DNA from: CAYUHZ01 sp964444625
GTDB taxonomy: Bacteria > Patescibacteriota > Patescibacteriia > Patescibacteriales > GWC2-42-12
Direction of reading: 5' to 3'
Length of the DNA stretch: 6,189 nt
Assembly (NCBI GenBank): GCA_964444625.1
Contig: CAYUHZ010000050.1
Coordinates: forward strand, 1 to 6,189
Shown piece by piece: positions 5,741-6,189 of the stretch. Under the pieces are notes generated by a model, which saw only the letters and a program-made list of their open reading frames with translations, did no database searches and was not told the origin of the DNA. Positions within the stretch are counted from its first letter, which is position 1. Each line of letters starts with the position of its first letter. The translations under genes and the position numbers were made by a program.

Positions 5741-5754
5741 TACAATATTTTGTA
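5741..5754. promoter_or_regulatory. Second operator-like palindrome upstream of the promoter
   Basis: TACAA and TTGTA arms with a 4-bp A/T spacer, just upstream of the -35 box, with the same ACAA...TTGT core as the site at 5714-5729. In such AT-rich DNA short palindromes arise easily by chance, so the call is weak. Confidence 0.35.
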
Positions 5755-5777
5755 ATTTTAATTATTTTAATGAATTA

Positions 5778-5798
5778 CCTCGGGGCAAGCCCACGAGG
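5778..5798 (+). repeat. REP-like palindromic repeat, copy 2
   Basis: Identical over all 21 nt to the copy at 18-38 and in the same orientation: outer stem CCTCG/CGAGG, inner GGG/CCC, loop CAAG, one bulged A. Its flank differs (ATTA before, TATCCC after), so identity is confined to the palindrome itself, as expected of a REP unit. Confidence 0.8.
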
Positions 5799-5820
5799 TA
5801 TCCCAAGGAAAATTTTTTTA

Positions 5821-5845
5821 TTTGAGAAACCAATGGTTTCTCAAA
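5821..5845. repeat. Perfect 11-bp inverted repeat between REP copies
   Basis: Arms TTTGAGAAACC and GGTTTCTCAAA with a 3-nt AAT loop. It is flanked by an outer inverted pair, CAAGGAA (5804-5810) and TTCCTTG (5849-5855), and lies between REP copies 2 and 3, so 5778-5884 looks like one composite palindromic element. No downstream T-run supports a terminator on either strand. Confidence 0.75.
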
Positions 5846-5863
5846 CTCTTCCTTGCAAGGAAA

Positions 5864-5884
5864 CCTCAAGTCAAGCCTATGAGG
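5864..5884 (+). repeat. REP-like palindromic repeat, copy 3 (diverged)
   Basis: Matches copies 1 and 2 at 16 of 21 positions. Four of the five changes form two compensatory pairs: G-C to A-T at stem positions 5/17 and 6/15. The bulged A at position 16 and the CAAG loop are kept. The 5' flank CTTCCTTGCAAGG (5848-5860) resembles that of copy 1. Confidence 0.7.
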
Positions 5885-5930
5885 AATAAATGATTTAATA
5901 TTAAAGAAAATATAAACATATTTTTGTCAT

Positions 5931-5955
5931 AAAAAAGGAGCAATTATCTCGCCCC
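5931..5955 (-). terminator. Intrinsic terminator after the right-edge reading frame
   Basis: On the minus strand GGGGCGA pairs with TTGCTCC (7 bp, two G-U) around a 5-nt GATAA loop, followed at once by six Ts (5936-5931). It begins 13 nt after the TAA of the partial minus-strand frame at the right edge, supporting a transcription unit that enters the window from the right and ends here. Confidence 0.72.
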
Positions 5956-5968
5956 TAAATAGTAATTT

Positions 5969-6189
5969 TTACGCTTTCAAGATTATTGTTTCGTTTTCTA
6001 TGATTTCAAACTGGTCCATATGGAACCAAAACGCCAGTACTCTTCTCGCCTTGCGAGACCGTATAATTCGATCCTCCGAAACCACCAAAAGTAGGTAGCA
6101 AGGGCTCAAAAACCCTTGCGATTCCTTCGGTTCAAAGTTGCCAATCTGGAGGTGTATTTTAAAAATAGCTCGAACGGAATTCGCTCCTC
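5969..6189 (-). CDS. C-terminal fragment of an unidentified protein (partial)
   Basis: A minus-strand frame is open from the window edge (first full codon at 6187) for 72 codons to TAA at 5969-5971, ending FEIIENETIILKA. No start lies inside the window, so only the C-terminus is seen. No domain is recognised; the last 35 residues alternate charged and hydrophobic stretches (SEDRIIRSRKARRVLAFWF). Support comes from the length of the open frame in AT-rich DNA and from the terminator just after the stop. Against it, the DNA contains several small palindromes (6044-6058 and 6098-6119), and a short plus-strand frame also runs through it, so it could be a repeat or RNA-coding segment instead. Confidence 0.42.
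   Translation of the reverse strand, partial: GANSVRAIFKIHLQIGNFEPKESQGFLSPCYLLLVVSEDRIIRSRKARRVLAFWFHMDQFEIIENETIILKA
6098..6119. repeat. Perfect 7-bp inverted repeat
   Basis: Arms GCAAGGG (6098-6104) and CCCTTGC (6113-6119) with an 8-nt loop, inside the right-edge open frame. A second small hairpin (TCTCGC/GCGAGA, 3-nt loop) lies at 6044-6058. No T-run follows. The function is unknown. Confidence 0.5.

Noticed and set aside
18..5884. CRISPR array from the 21-nt repeats
   Set aside because: There are only three copies with irregular spacing, two of them 65 nt apart with a hairpin between, and no cas gene.
6106..6189. tRNA at the right edge (GTTCGAG next to a possible acceptor-like stem)
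   Set aside because: The five bases flanking the TTCGA loop do not pair and no cloverleaf can be formed.

Overview
The window is an AT-rich bacterial segment with a compact run of minus-strand genes. The gene style suggests a Patescibacteria (CPR) genome: Lys/Ile-rich proteins, a TrmB-type regulator, a stand-alone GlmU-like uridylyltransferase, short intergenic gaps and weak Shine-Dalgarno sequences. That lineage call is an inference from style, not from a marker gene.

Layout, right to left in the direction of transcription. At the right edge (5969-6189) is the C-terminal end of an unidentified minus-strand reading frame, followed by a convincing intrinsic terminator (5931-5955). Next comes a gene-free stretch with REP-like palindromes (5778-5884), then a sigma70-like promoter (-35 TTGACA at 5726-5731). 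A leader of about 270 nt (5428-5700) contains two tandem perfect hairpins and a 12-bp long-range helix. The genes then follow: a TrmB-family regulator (4681-5427), glmS (2770-4608), a decayed GNAT acetyltransferase (2402-2755), yvcK (1433-2395), a HAD-type hydrolase broken by one frameshift in an A9 run (833-1431), and a GlmU-type uridylyltransferase lacking the acetyltransferase domain (105-836). A bidirectional hairpin terminator (51-80) closes the unit, and another REP-like copy lies beyond it (18-38).

The theme is amino-sugar supply for the cell envelope. GlmS makes glucosamine-6-phosphate, the GlmU-like enzyme probably makes a UDP-sugar such as UDP-GlcNAc, and YvcK-family proteins bind UDP-GlcNAc and tune wall synthesis and carbon flow. 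TrmB-family regulators usually sense sugars and could control the unit. GlmM and the acetyltransferase step are not in the window.

The most unusual items are the organised leader upstream of the TrmB gene, the clean -1 frameshift in the HAD gene at an A_AAA_AAA heptamer, the three REP copies with compensatory stem changes, and a G-rich dispersed-repeat-like sequence that now codes for a loop of GlmS. Nothing here amounts to a proven new system; the leader RNA is the best candidate.
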